Of a stretch of 64,000 bases of DNA, positions 34,099-42,123 are shown piece by piece. The notes under the pieces were generated by a model, which saw only the letters and a program-made list of their open reading frames with translations, was not told the origin of the DNA and did not search any database. The position numbers were made by a program, and so were the translations under genes. The DNA comes from Prevotella sp. E2-28 (lineage in GTDB: Bacteria > Bacteroidota > Bacteroidia > Bacteroidales > Bacteroidaceae): contig NZ_CP091789.1 in the NCBI RefSeq assembly GCF_022024055.1, forward strand, positions 141,046 through 205,045, read 5' to 3'. The stretch's first letter is position 1. Each line of letters starts with the position of its first letter.

Positions 34099-35604
34099 AT
34101 GGCTATTATTAGAAAAAGTGCAGTTAGTGAGCGTATTAATAACCCTTTAAATATTAAGATTCATCGCGGCACCCACCAGATAGGTGGTTGCGTCACAGAA
34201 TACGAGTATAATGGCTGGCATTTGTTTGTCGATTATGGCGAAGAACTGCCTGGTGGTCCAAAGTCTGGCGACTTACAGGTTGAAGGCTTAACGCATGGCG
34301 ACCTTTCGAAGAGTGCGTTACTCATCACGCACTATCATGGCGATCACATCGGTAGTATCCCCAAACTGCCTAAAGAACTTCCAATATTCATGGGTAGTGT
34401 GGGACGTGAAATACAGAGACTTCTTTCTAATCGCCTAAAATCAATCTCAACCACTCACAAGGAGATGCTGTTTCGTTTAGAGGATGTTCGAACTTTTGAG
34501 GCAGGCAAAAGCTTTGCTTTCGGGCCTTTTACCATTATGCCTATCGTCATGGACCATTCTGCTTTCGATGCATATGCCTTTAGAATTGAGGGCGGCGGTG
34601 TAATTGCATTCCATACAGGAGACTTCCGTACACACGGATTTCGCAGCAAAAAATTGCCTGAAGTCATCAAAAAATATGTTGGAGAGGTCAATTATGTGGT
34701 CTGCGAAGGTACTAATGTATCTCGCCCCACTGCCGCCAGTCTGCCTGAGCATGAGCTTCAGAAACAGTTCAAGAAGGCGTTTGCTGAGCACAAGAGCAAT
34801 ATCGTTTATGTCTCTTCTACCAATGTCGACCGTCTTTTCGCCCTGTATCATGCAGCGGTAGCAACTGGGCGTAAATTCATTGTAGACAATTACCAGATGA
34901 GTATCATGAAAGAAGTCATAAAACGTGATTCTCTTTGGGGCAAGTCAAAACTTTATAATTTCAAAGAAGAGTCCATGCCGATTGTGCTCCAATTTGAAGA
35001 AGGCGAGTTCAGGGCAAACGATAAATTCAAGTGGTTGCTTGATCAGGTCGGTTATGTGCTGATAGCTCGTGCCAATCCGCTTTTCGACGACTTCATTGAA
35101 CGTATCCCTGGTGAGAAGCAGAAATACCTCTCAATGTGGAAAGGCTATGTTGACCCGAAGAACGAGGCTTACAATGAGTCAATGGCCTCTTCAGTAGGCA
35201 AAGACTTTCTCTATATGCATACCAGTGGCCACTGCGATATGGATAGTCTGAATGAATTGTTCCAAATGCTATACCCCAGAGCCATTATCCCTATCCACAC
35301 GGACAATCCAGAAGCATTTGCCCAGTTATTCCGTAAAGAATGGCCTATTATCGTTCTCAACGACGGCGATTCGATGTCACCCTTTACAGACAGCTATGTC
35401 GATTCTAAATACGCAATGGTGGTAAGCGGTAGGAAAAAGAAGTGCATCGGATATTTCAAGTCTGACGAGCAAGCACGTTTCGCACTTGCCCATACAGTGT
35501 TTGGCTCTACCAATAAAACTCGTTACGAGATTATTGAAGAGGAAGATATGGCTGATTATAAAAGCGAAGAGGGTTTTCTGTCTAGTTTGAAAGTAACGAA
35601 ATGA
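34099..35604 (+). CDS. Beta-CASP metallo-beta-lactamase-fold nuclease (RNase J-like)
   Basis: The 501-residue protein has the MBL metal-binding signature THYHGDHIG near residue 77, DHSAFDAYAF (about 153), HTGDFR near 172 and a late HTSGHCDMDSL (about 374) with IPIHTDN (about 398). The inserted central part fits a beta-CASP domain. RNase J/CPSF-type enzymes act on RNA or DNA ends, and stand-alone relatives occur in defence and repair islands. The gene overlaps the following phosphoesterase by 4 bp (ATGA). It lacks the N-terminal extension and C-terminal domain of housekeeping RNase J, so it is probably an accessory nuclease. Confidence 0.82.
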   Translation: MAIIRKSAVSERINNPLNIKIHRGTHQIGGCVTEYEYNGWHLFVDYGEELPGGPKSGDLQVEGLTHGDLSKSALLITHYHGDHIGSIPKLPKELPIFMGSVGREIQRLLSNRLKSISTTHKEMLFRLEDVRTFEAGKSFAFGPFTIMPIVMDHSAFDAYAFRIEGGGVIAFHTGDFRTHGFRSKKLPEVIKKYVGEVNYVVCEGTNVSRPTAASLPEHELQKQFKKAFAEHKSNIVYVSSTNVDRLFALYHAAVATGRKFIVDNYQMSIMKEVIKRDSLWGKSKLYNFKEESMPIVLQFEEGEFRANDKFKWLLDQVGYVLIARANPLFDDFIERIPGEKQKYLSMWKGYVDPKNEAYNESMASSVGKDFLYMHTSGHCDMDSLNELFQMLYPRAIIPIHTDNPEAFAQLFRKEWPIIVLNDGDSMSPFTDSYVDSKYAMVVSGRKKKCIGYFKSDEQARFALAHTVFGSTNKTRYEIIEEEDMADYKSEEGFLSSLKVTK

Positions 35605-36170
35605 AGATATTGCACCTTTCAGATACGCACGGTCTACATCATAAGATAAAAGATATGCCTGCTGCAGATGTCATCATTCATAGTGGTGATATCAGCCATA
35701 ATGGCACAGAAGAAGAGGTTCTTGACTTTCTGAATTGGTTCATAGAGTTGCCTTATCAGCATAAAATCTTTGTGACAGGCAATCATGATCTGTGTCTATG
35801 GGATGCAGAAGGTATAGAAGATTTGCCTGAAAACATTCACTTTCTTCAGGACTCGGAAGTTGAAATAGATGGAATTAAGTTCTTTGGCCTTGCATATAAT
35901 CATCAGGAGGACAAGATTCCTGATAATACTGATGTAGTTATTACCCACGAACCACCAGTGATGATACTTGACAGTTCAGCAGGTACACACTGGGGTAATG
36001 CCCCCTTGCGCAATCGCATCATGGAGGTAAAGCCTCGCTATCACCTATTTGGTCATGCCCACGATGGATATGGCATATTGAAACAAGACGGCATAGTATT
36101 TTCCAATGCAACCCTGCTAGATGACATGAACAAACTAGTAAGAAAACCCCGTCTATTCATGCTGAAGTAA
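35601..36170 (+). CDS. Calcineurin-like metallophosphoesterase
   Basis: All five family motifs are visible in this 189-residue protein: LSDTHGLHH (7-15), HSGDIS (about 27-32), VTGNHDLC (about 58-65), THEPP (about 114) and FGHAHDG (about 149-155). Enzymes of this size hydrolyse phosphodiesters or phosphomonoesters with two metal ions. The ATG overlaps the MBL nuclease stop (ATGA), so the two are translationally coupled; joint processing of nucleic-acid ends is a reasonable inference. Substrate unknown. Confidence 0.88.
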   Translation: MKILHLSDTHGLHHKIKDMPAADVIIHSGDISHNGTEEEVLDFLNWFIELPYQHKIFVTGNHDLCLWDAEGIEDLPENIHFLQDSEVEIDGIKFFGLAYNHQEDKIPDNTDVVITHEPPVMILDSSAGTHWGNAPLRNRIMEVKPRYHLFGHAHDGYGILKQDGIVFSNATLLDDMNKLVRKPRLFMLK

Positions 36171-36208
36171 AACTGCTGTCCCCTACCTATTTTCGCCAAC
36201 TTTGACTA

Positions 36209-37342
36209 TTAGGACAAAAATCTCTTCTCTTTGTAGAATTTATCAGGCTCTTCTTTGTACATATCGTCCAACTTGCGGTTGATATCCCCTTCAAGGGTCT
36301 GGACGGTATAGAACCAGTCCGTCGGAACAGGACCTATTTTGTAACGATGAGAGGCATCGCTCTCTTCTGCATAGGCAATGACCAGTACCTTCAGATTCGG
36401 TTTGTGGAAGAACCAAGAAAGTGAAAAGACATCATCGGCTATCTGCTGAACAATCTTGTCATAAAGGTATTGTGTCTGCTTTTTCCCTTCTCTTGCATCT
36501 TGGTAAAGTTCATCATCGGTACCCACATGGAAGAAGCGTCTCGGTATATAATAGCTATCCTGATGGGAGTCTAACCTGAAATGATGCTTGCCTGGAATCT
36601 TGGAAAGTTCAATGACGACAGTATCCGACAACTCTTCTGGCGAATCAATAGCTTTTCTATTTGATATTGTTATCCCCTTTCTTTCCAAGCCCACCAACAA
36701 TTCGTCATAACCACACACATGCTCTCTAGCATTGTAATCGGCTGCATCCTTTAACGCTCCCAAGGGAATAGTATCGCCGGTCTTACCAACAATCAACCTT
36801 TCAAGACCATCTGATATATCTTCATCTTCTAATACCTTCCAGTCTTCATCAACAATCGGGAAAGTAATAAAACGGTTGCAATAGTATTTCTTCTTATCCT
36901 CTTCTGTGGCCTCACATATCAATACGCCTTTGAGGTCGTAGAAATACGCGCCTATACGGATAACCTTTTTCTCATGATCAAGCTTCACTTCAAAGCTCTT
37001 GCGGACATCCTCTGTTCTGGCCGACTCGTTGACGTTCTTTCCAGAATCATCGATTTCCTTATGGTCAACGGATTCCAGGACCTTGAATTCCTTTTGCAGA
37101 GCATCTTCCTTGAAATGCGGATTATCGAGTATGAATTTCGTTTCAAACACCTTCTTGTTACCTGAACAGTGATCCATGACGCTACAGCAGCGGAAGAATG
37201 GATTCTTCTTCAGCTTGGAAGCAACAAGTTCCAAGACTTCATTCTCGCTACCATTGACCACAGACGATGCGTAAGGAATGACGTTGAAAATGTCCTTTGC
37301 GCTGTTCGTATTCTTAACGTAATATGTGACTAAATATTCCAT
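36209..37342 (-). CDS. Hypothetical protein (377 aa)
   Basis: No known domain is recognised. The sequence is soluble, charged and mixed alpha/beta: EYLVTYYVKNTNSAKDIFNV at the start, a central VKLDHEKKVIRIGAYFYDLK and LDSHQDSYYIPRRFFHVGTD. The C-terminal half contains DVFSLSWFFHKPNLKVLVIA. It is a single-gene unit convergent with the phosphoesterase, with its own TACCTTCG promoter box at 37395-37402, divergent from the phosphatase operon. Length and codon use look like real coding sequence. Confidence 0.7.
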   Translation of the reverse strand: MEYLVTYYVKNTNSAKDIFNVIPYASSVVNGSENEVLELVASKLKKNPFFRCCSVMDHCSGNKKVFETKFILDNPHFKEDALQKEFKVLESVDHKEIDDSGKNVNESARTEDVRKSFEVKLDHEKKVIRIGAYFYDLKGVLICEATEEDKKKYYCNRFITFPIVDEDWKVLEDEDISDGLERLIVGKTGDTIPLGALKDAADYNAREHVCGYDELLVGLERKGITISNRKAIDSPEELSDTVVIELSKIPGKHHFRLDSHQDSYYIPRRFFHVGTDDELYQDAREGKKQTQYLYDKIVQQIADDVFSLSWFFHKPNLKVLVIAYAEESDASHRYKIGPVPTDWFYTVQTLEGDINRKLDDMYKEEPDKFYKEKRFLS

Positions 37343-37394
37343 CTAACTCTCAATTAATACCTATCCTGCCGAATAATTAAGGCAGAAGTGGCTG

Positions 37395-37402
37395 CGAAGG
37401 TA
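37395..37402 (-). promoter_or_regulatory. -7 element of the 377-aa gene
   Basis: Leftward TACCTTCG differs by one base from TAnnTTTG and lies 53 bp before the ATG at 37342. It is divergent from the box at 37477-37484. Confidence 0.45.
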
Positions 37403-37476
37403 CGAATTTTCGATGAAATAAAGGCCAATTATAGCATAAAACGTCAATTAGAAAGCTGTTTTCGCCCTTTTTTTCG

Positions 37477-37484
37477 TACCTTTG
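37477..37484 (+). promoter_or_regulatory. -7 element of the coiled-coil/phosphatase operon
   Basis: TACCTTTG followed by C is a full match to the Bacteroidetes -7 consensus, 22 bp before the ATG at 37507. Confidence 0.65.
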
Positions 37485-37506
37485 CACCCGCTTAAGAGGT
37501 AAAAAG

Positions 37507-37821
37507 ATGAAGAAGAAAAGCATGATTCCACAATATCTGCAGGACGAACTCAGCAACTTAGTTCAGAAGAAGAATGCCTACACAGAGGAGGATATCGACC
37601 AGCTAAGCCGTGACTATGATTATGTCCTAAAACAGCGGGAACAGCTGAAGGAGGCAGAAAAGTATGGCGCAATCCCCAAAGAGGAAGCCGCCATCACCAA
37701 CCTGACACTGATGGTAAAGCAGTTCATCATACAGGAAACTACGAAAGATGCCGTGCGCTACTTGGAGCAAGAAAAGGAAAGACTTGATAAAAAGATAAAA
37801 GAGCTGGAACAGGGTAATTAG
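37507..37821 (+). CDS. Coiled-coil hypothetical protein (104 aa)
   Basis: Nearly the whole protein is predicted helix with heptad-like charge patterns: LSRDYDYVLKQREQLKEAEK and RYLEQEKERLDKKIKELEQ. No catalytic motif, signal or membrane span. It precedes the tyrosine phosphatase gene by 3 bp and shares its promoter, so it could be a partner or substrate. Function unknown. Confidence 0.65.
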   Translation: MKKKSMIPQYLQDELSNLVQKKNAYTEEDIDQLSRDYDYVLKQREQLKEAEKYGAIPKEEAAITNLTLMVKQFIIQETTKDAVRYLEQEKERLDKKIKELEQGN

Positions 37822-37824
37822 ACA

Positions 37825-38292
37825 ATGGATAATAACACAAAACATAGAATACTTTTCGTCTGTCATGGGAACATCTGCCGCAGCCCGATGGCGGAGTTCG
37901 TAATGAGGGACTTGGTGAAGAAAGTGGGACTGGAGGACCGTTTTATGATTGAGTCGGCGGCCACCTCAACGGAGGAGATAGGCAATAGTGTCTATCCTCC
38001 AGCCCGACGAAAACTGGCGGAGCACGGCATCGGCTGTGCCGGCAAGACGGCACGACAGATGACGCGCTCGGACTACAACAGCTACGACCTGCTGATTGGC
38101 ATGGACTCGTGGAATATCCGTAACATGCGAAACATCTGCGGTGGCGACCCTGAAGGGAAGATTGTGATGCTAATGGATTTCACAAAACGGCCTGGCGACG
38201 TAGCAGACCCTTGGTACACGGGCAATTTCGAGGCCACTTGGCGCGATGTTCTTGAAGGATGCCAGGCATTGTTAGATAGATTTGCAAAGTAA
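37825..38292 (+). CDS. Low-molecular-weight protein tyrosine phosphatase
   Basis: The 155-residue enzyme removes phosphate from tyrosine residues. The P-loop CHGNICRS starts at Cys13, the nucleophile, with Arg19 of the CX5R motif. The general acid Asp is in VADPWYTG near residue 128. Length and order fit the family completely. In Bacteroidales such phosphatases often regulate capsule synthesis, but no capsule genes are near. It is co-transcribed with the coiled-coil protein. Confidence 0.93.
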   Translation: MDNNTKHRILFVCHGNICRSPMAEFVMRDLVKKVGLEDRFMIESAATSTEEIGNSVYPPARRKLAEHGIGCAGKTARQMTRSDYNSYDLLIGMDSWNIRNMRNICGGDPEGKIVMLMDFTKRPGDVADPWYTGNFEATWRDVLEGCQALLDRFAK

Positions 38293-38465
38293 CAACGTAT
38301 GACTTGTTGCTCAATATCCCCATTTTTTCAACCTTTTGGAATTACTCTATTATCTTCTTCTCGACCTTCTTTGTCATAAAATACAGGCATCTCGCTTTAA
38401 GTTTACTTCAAAATCGCTATCGCTTGCAATACCACTTATGCGATGGTTAAACTCTATTATAAGTA

Positions 38466-38879
38466 TCAAAAGAGGTTGAAAAAGAATAAAACAGCAGCAT
38501 ATTTCGTATTGATACCACTGGCCGTACCTATCCTCATATTGTTATTATCACGTACAGTCCCATCAGAACTGATAGTACCAAGACGCATATTGTTATTATC
38601 ACGTACAGTCCCATCAGAACTGACGGCGCCCAAACGCATGTTGTTTTTATCCCTGATAGTGCCGTCCTTCTCGATAGTGCCAACCCTCATGTTGTTATTA
38701 TCCCTGATGGCTCCATCATCGAAGATCTTACCAATACTCATATTATTGGCATTACGAATTGTACCATCAGTCTCCACTTTGCCGAGCAGCATATTATTGT
38801 TATCGCGGAAAGACTGGGAATAACCAGAACATGATATAAACAGGAACATCAATATTGCGATAATAAATCTATACTTCAT
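38466..38879 (-). CDS. Beta-flower repeat protein, probably exported
   Basis: After a hydrophobic signal MKYRFIIAILMFLFISC (Cys17 could be a lipobox cysteine, though the preceding residue is not the usual Leu) come about seven repeats of a 14-15-residue unit, DGTIRDNNNMRIGTI and variants. This matches what I know as the 5-fold beta-flower proteins of Bacteroidota. The function of the family is unknown. The DNA repeats underlie a long open frame on the opposite strand, which is a shadow. The C-terminus ends in an unusual hydrophobic AAVLFFFNLF. Confidence 0.75.
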   Translation of the reverse strand: MKYRFIIAILMFLFISCSGYSQSFRDNNNMLLGKVETDGTIRNANNMSIGKIFDDGAIRDNNNMRVGTIEKDGTIRDKNNMRLGAVSSDGTVRDNNNMRLGTISSDGTVRDNNNMRIGTASGINTKYAAVLFFFNLF

Positions 38880-38915
38880 GTTGCAAAATTACAAATAATA
38901 TCTGAAATAACAATC

Positions 38916-39617
38916 TTAAAATGGTAAAAACGAGTCTTTTCCCTCTGGTTCGAAGGGTAAATCCGGTTTGTCATTAATTAATAGTATCGAATTAACGTGA
39001 ACTGCTACAGTAACATTATGGTTAAAATCTAATTTAAAAAGATTGTCATAGTCCATATTTATATCTATAATGTTGTTCCACATAGACGTATATTCTAAGT
39101 CAAATGCAGGATCAAGACAAAAAAGCCGAAGTTTTCTTCCATACATTGTATATCCAACAGCGACAACAGAATGCCCTACTTTTCCTTGAGGGAACGAAAA
39201 CCCTATCTGAACTGGCCATTCTGCATCCAATTGTTTCTTAATCATAGAATGTAACTTTCTTAAGTCATCTTCAACAAAATTTCTGATTGAAAATACTTCA
39301 ACAGGTATATGGTTATTGAAAGAGAGCAAAAGCTTATCTCGCAAACTCCTCATTGAGTATCCTCTTTTGGTCCTCAATAGGAATTGTTTCTTCAGTTCTT
39401 TTATGTATGGTGGAACTTCACAATTTACTTTAGATAATAGATCATCTCTATTTATTCTTTTATGCAAGATAAGCATCATCATAAGACTATATACTGCACA
39501 CTTACCTACTAGATCACCTCGTTTTAGGAATACTATTGTCTCTTTCCCTTCCCTGTCGTAGGTACGAAGTGTTCCATTCTCTATAAAAATATTATCTATT
39601 AAATGTATAGTTTGCAT
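38916..39617 (-). CDS. C39/papain-like cysteine peptidase-like protein
   Basis: The 233-residue protein has the layout of a bacteriocin-processing C39-like peptidase: GDLVGKCAVYSLMMML with the candidate nucleophile Cys40, GHSVVAVGYTMYGRKLRL with the candidate His near 149, and CLDPAF with a following Asp. A gating Gln before the Cys is not obvious. No signal peptide or ABC-transporter domain, so it would be a stand-alone cytosolic enzyme. It starts 4 bp after the deiminase-family gene, so the two form an operon and may modify the same peptide or protein. Assigned by motif; target unknown. Confidence 0.55.
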   Translation of the reverse strand: MQTIHLIDNIFIENGTLRTYDREGKETIVFLKRGDLVGKCAVYSLMMMLILHKRINRDDLLSKVNCEVPPYIKELKKQFLLRTKRGYSMRSLRDKLLLSFNNHIPVEVFSIRNFVEDDLRKLHSMIKKQLDAEWPVQIGFSFPQGKVGHSVVAVGYTMYGRKLRLFCLDPAFDLEYTSMWNNIIDINMDYDNLFKLDFNHNVTVAVHVNSILLINDKPDLPFEPEGKDSFLPF

Positions 39618-39621
39618 ACTA

Positions 39622-40902
39622 TTATTTCCTTATGTTCCATGTAATACAATGGAGGGCTCCACCATTCCCTGCAATATCTCTCATGCGGAATCCTCGTACG
39701 ATACAGTCTGGGTTTGCCTCTCTTATATACTTTAAGGCTTGTTTATCTTCAGGTATTCCAAATGTTGGAACAATGATCTTTTTGCCAACTTGTAGATAAT
39801 TGACATAAGCCCAATTAAAGTCTCTGTTTGGATTTGGTACATCAAAAAGCATTTCTATTACCTCGAATCCTACAGCCTCCAAGCGGTATATGATTTCCTC
39901 TGCCTCTTCTGGGAAAGAATCTCGATGATTACTCATTAAAACTCTATTATCACCAGCCAAATGTACAAGACCGTCTGCATGTCCATAAACATCAGCATTA
40001 GGCTCCTGTGGATTATCACAATGCCAAGGCAGGTAAATGACTCTGGAATGTAGAACTTCGCTTATATATTCACAAAACTCCGGATCATATTTTTTCTTTC
40101 CGTTTTCTTGGAATACCTTATCCGTGAGTACCATATGACCGGCACACGTCACAATGTTTCCTCCATCAAGCGTTATATCATAGTGCTCCTTATTACAATG
40201 ATCTAGGATTCCATCGGCTATGGCTTGTGAATCAGTGAGATAATCTTTTCCTGAATCTTTCAGATAGTCAGGATTATAATTGTAAACGATGAAGCGGTCA
40301 TCAGATATCTGAATGGGCATGTAATCACGAATCCAAATGTCTTTAGTTCCCTCTATCTCACCCCATTCAATAGTCATCTCATTGAATAGTTTGGTAAGCC
40401 GTGAATAGGTTCTTGGATAGAACTCTTTCAATTTATCGGAAATATACACGAAATTCGTCATGGTATCATTAAAGTTATCGACTGGAACACCAGATAAACT
40501 TGGCAATAGGTCTTTAAGATTACGTTCATGTTTCTTAATCTCCTGACGGATTCGTTCAGTCTCTTCATATCTATGAGGGACAACCACTTCGCTATCATCG
40601 AGAGTCGCTCCAGGAATTTGTTCAATCCAGTCAAACATAACGTTCACGATGGTTGCAATCTTATCCAATGAAAAGATAATATGTTCCTTTTGCAACCAAT
40701 TTGAGATAGATCTGACGGCAGAATTGAAGTCTGGCCAGCCACCATAACCAACTTCAACATTCCAGTAATTACCAAACGCATCGTCAATGGCATCCCAAAT
40801 ATCGTCTGGGAGTTCGAAATCAATGCCATTTAATACAACTTTGTGCATCACATCAGAAGAAAATGCTCCAGGAGCTTTGGGGTCTAAAAGAAACTTTTCC
40901 AT
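39622..40902 (-). CDS. Agmatine/peptidylarginine deiminase-family enzyme
   Basis: The C-terminal 300 residues match the PAD_porph/agmatine deiminase family: WIRDYMPIQ near 186, LDGGNIVT, YGHADGLVHLAGD with the catalytic His near 306, and GNGGALHCITWN with the nucleophilic Cys near 419. The enzyme would convert a guanidino group to ureido. Residues 1-130 form an extra N-terminal domain not present in agmatine deiminases. No signal peptide, unlike the secreted Porphyromonas enzyme. It is the first gene of an operon with the C39-like peptidase, under a consensus promoter at 40929-40936. Confidence 0.85.
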   Translation of the reverse strand: MEKFLLDPKAPGAFSSDVMHKVVLNGIDFELPDDIWDAIDDAFGNYWNVEVGYGGWPDFNSAVRSISNWLQKEHIIFSLDKIATIVNVMFDWIEQIPGATLDDSEVVVPHRYEETERIRQEIKKHERNLKDLLPSLSGVPVDNFNDTMTNFVYISDKLKEFYPRTYSRLTKLFNEMTIEWGEIEGTKDIWIRDYMPIQISDDRFIVYNYNPDYLKDSGKDYLTDSQAIADGILDHCNKEHYDITLDGGNIVTCAGHMVLTDKVFQENGKKKYDPEFCEYISEVLHSRVIYLPWHCDNPQEPNADVYGHADGLVHLAGDNRVLMSNHRDSFPEEAEEIIYRLEAVGFEVIEMLFDVPNPNRDFNWAYVNYLQVGKKIIVPTFGIPEDKQALKYIREANPDCIVRGFRMRDIAGNGGALHCITWNIRK

Positions 40903-40928
40903 ACCTGTACTGTTTTGAAATGTGAGTG

Positions 40929-40936
40929 CAAAGATA
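40929..40936 (-). promoter_or_regulatory. Promoter of the deiminase/peptidase operon
   Basis: Leftward TATCTTTG matches the -7 consensus; a TTTG about 20 bp further upstream is a good -33 element. The start codon is at 40902. Confidence 0.65.
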
Positions 40937-41046
40937 GGCTGATTATGCTATCGAACCAAATTTTAAAGGCAGGAAATTGCACCTTAATAACAAAGTTTAA
41001 CTGCCTGGTTTTCAATTATTTAAATATAGATTTTATATAAAAATAT

Positions 41047-41064
41047 ACAGGGGTTTACCCCTGT
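41047..41064. other. Perfect hairpin in the 40903-41220 gap
   Basis: ACAGGGG (41047-41053) and CCCCTGT (41058-41064) form a 7-bp stem with a TTTA loop and no T-run on either side. The rest of this 318-bp gap holds only the deiminase promoter and the Hsp20 terminator. It may be an operator or a decayed repeat. Confidence 0.5.
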
Positions 41065-41136
41065 TAAAATTATAATAAATATATAGCAGGAAAAGGGCAA
41101 TTTACATTTTTTAAGGATGCGTTTGGTGTGATGTAC

Positions 41137-41171
41137 AAAAATAGGAGCAACACCGCAAAGGATGCTGCTCC
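41137..41171 (-). terminator. Terminator of the Hsp20 gene
   Basis: GGAGCA (41144-41149) pairs with TGCTCC (41166-41171), extended by CA/TG after one mismatch, and read leftward it is followed by TATTTTTG. It lies 50 bp beyond the Hsp20 stop codon. Confidence 0.7.
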
Positions 41172-41220
41172 CGACTGTTTTTAGATGTTTCAATCCTTTT
41201 TAGACAAAGCCGTGAAAGGC

Positions 41221-41643
41221 TTATGAGACCTCAATGGCCTTGGTGACCTTCTGCTTCGGCTCGGTCTTCGGCATGGTGACGGTCAGGATGCCGTCCTCGA
41301 CCTTGGCAGAAATCTTATCCTTCACCACATCATCCGGCAGCGTGTAGCTCTGCTCGTAGTTCGAGTAGCTGAACTCGCGGCGTAGATAATGATGGTGCTT
41401 GTCCTCATGCTTGTGCTCCTGTTTGTTCTCGATGGCGATGGTGAGGTTGCCCTCGTCGTTGATGGCCACACGGCAATATTCTTTCTTAATGCCAGGGGCT
41501 GCAAGCTCCATCGTGTAGGCCTTCTCATCCTCCTTGACATTGACTGCGGGTGCTGTACTGTTGGCACGAGGCATCCAATCATTGTTCAAGAAATCCTCAA
41601 ATACTGTTGGCATCCAACTGTTCTGAAACATTACTGGTAACAT
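41221..41643 (-). CDS. Hsp20/alpha-crystallin small heat-shock protein
   Basis: The 140-residue protein is an ATP-independent holdase chaperone. An N-terminal MFQNSWMPTVFEDFLNNDWM is followed by the alpha-crystallin domain (about 33-135), with ELAAPGIKKE, YTLPDDVVKDKISAKVEDGI and the closing GILTVTMPK. A His-rich loop (EHKHEDKHHHY) sits in the middle. The ATG at 41643 is preceded by AGGAGG at 8 bp, an unusually strong Shine-Dalgarno site for Bacteroidetes, which decides the start over a TTG two codons earlier and suggests high-level heat-shock translation. Single-gene unit with its own terminator. Confidence 0.93.
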   Translation of the reverse strand: MLPVMFQNSWMPTVFEDFLNNDWMPRANSTAPAVNVKEDEKAYTMELAAPGIKKEYCRVAINDEGNLTIAIENKQEHKHEDKHHHYLRREFSYSNYEQSYTLPDDVVKDKISAKVEDGILTVTMPKTEPKQKVTKAIEVS

Positions 41644-41863
41644 AATCAATACCTCCTAATTATACTTTTAGTTTAACGTATGTTCTGAGTGCCTTTGCCT
41701 TTTGAGCTCCGGCTCTCACACACCTAAAAGCAACTTACGTGCCGAATGACAAAGTGGCACTCCAAAGAAGCCATTATAGCACCGAATTTAAACCTGCTTA
41801 AACTATGCTGACAATTTATTAAACTCGTTTAAACATTGGCAATCCAGAAGATGTCATCTTTGT

Positions 41864-42007
41864 TCATTGGATACTCACTATTGGCTGCAAAGTATTGAAA
41901 TCTACATAGTCAACCTTCTTTCCGTATGTCTCCAGAATGATCTTTGACTCGGCATTGAGTTCTTCTTTAGGCATTCTCGCCAGCTTACTATGCATAAACT
42001 TCATCAT
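41864..42007 (-). CDS. Small protein (47 aa) divergent from umuD
   Basis: A short frame begins MMKFMHSKLARMPKEELNAE and ends with TYGKKVDYVDFNTLQPIVSI. Composition is coding-like and a TAAATTTG promoter box lies 41 bp upstream (42048-42055). It may be a real small protein or the remnant of a longer gene. It is divergent from the umuD operon, so a regulatory role is possible but unproven. No family recognised. The rest of the 41650-41863 gap shows only a loose GTGCC/GGCAC dyad. Confidence 0.45.
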   Translation of the reverse strand: MMKFMHSKLARMPKEELNAESKIILETYGKKVDYVDFNTLQPIVSIQ

Positions 42008-42047
42008 CAACTTATGTTCATATCACGCAAATGCTTAATATTTGTTG

Positions 42048-42095
42048 CAAATTTAGTCATTTAAGGCGAAATATGAATAATAATGCGTAAATTTG
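42048..42095. promoter_or_regulatory. Divergent promoters between the small gene and umuD
   Basis: TAAATTTG occurs on the - strand at 42048-42055 and on the + strand at 42088-42095, 28 bp before the umuD ATG at 42124. The boxes are 32 bp apart, so one regulator site between them could control both directions. Confidence 0.55.
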
Positions 42096-42123
42096 TGCCT
42101 GAAATTGAGAATTATTAGGATTT

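Noticed and set aside
38443..38823. Repetitive 126-codon frame on the + strand (LLLSRTVPSEL repeats).
   Set aside because: It is the antisense reading of the beta-flower repeats; the minus-strand product has a signal peptide and matches a known Bacteroidota pattern.
41739..41760. GTGCC-n12-GGCAC dyad upstream of Hsp20, reminiscent of operators A-E.
   Set aside because: The spacing is 12 rather than 7 bp between these half-sites and there is no TAnnTTTG box at the regulon distance, so it is not counted as a regulon site.
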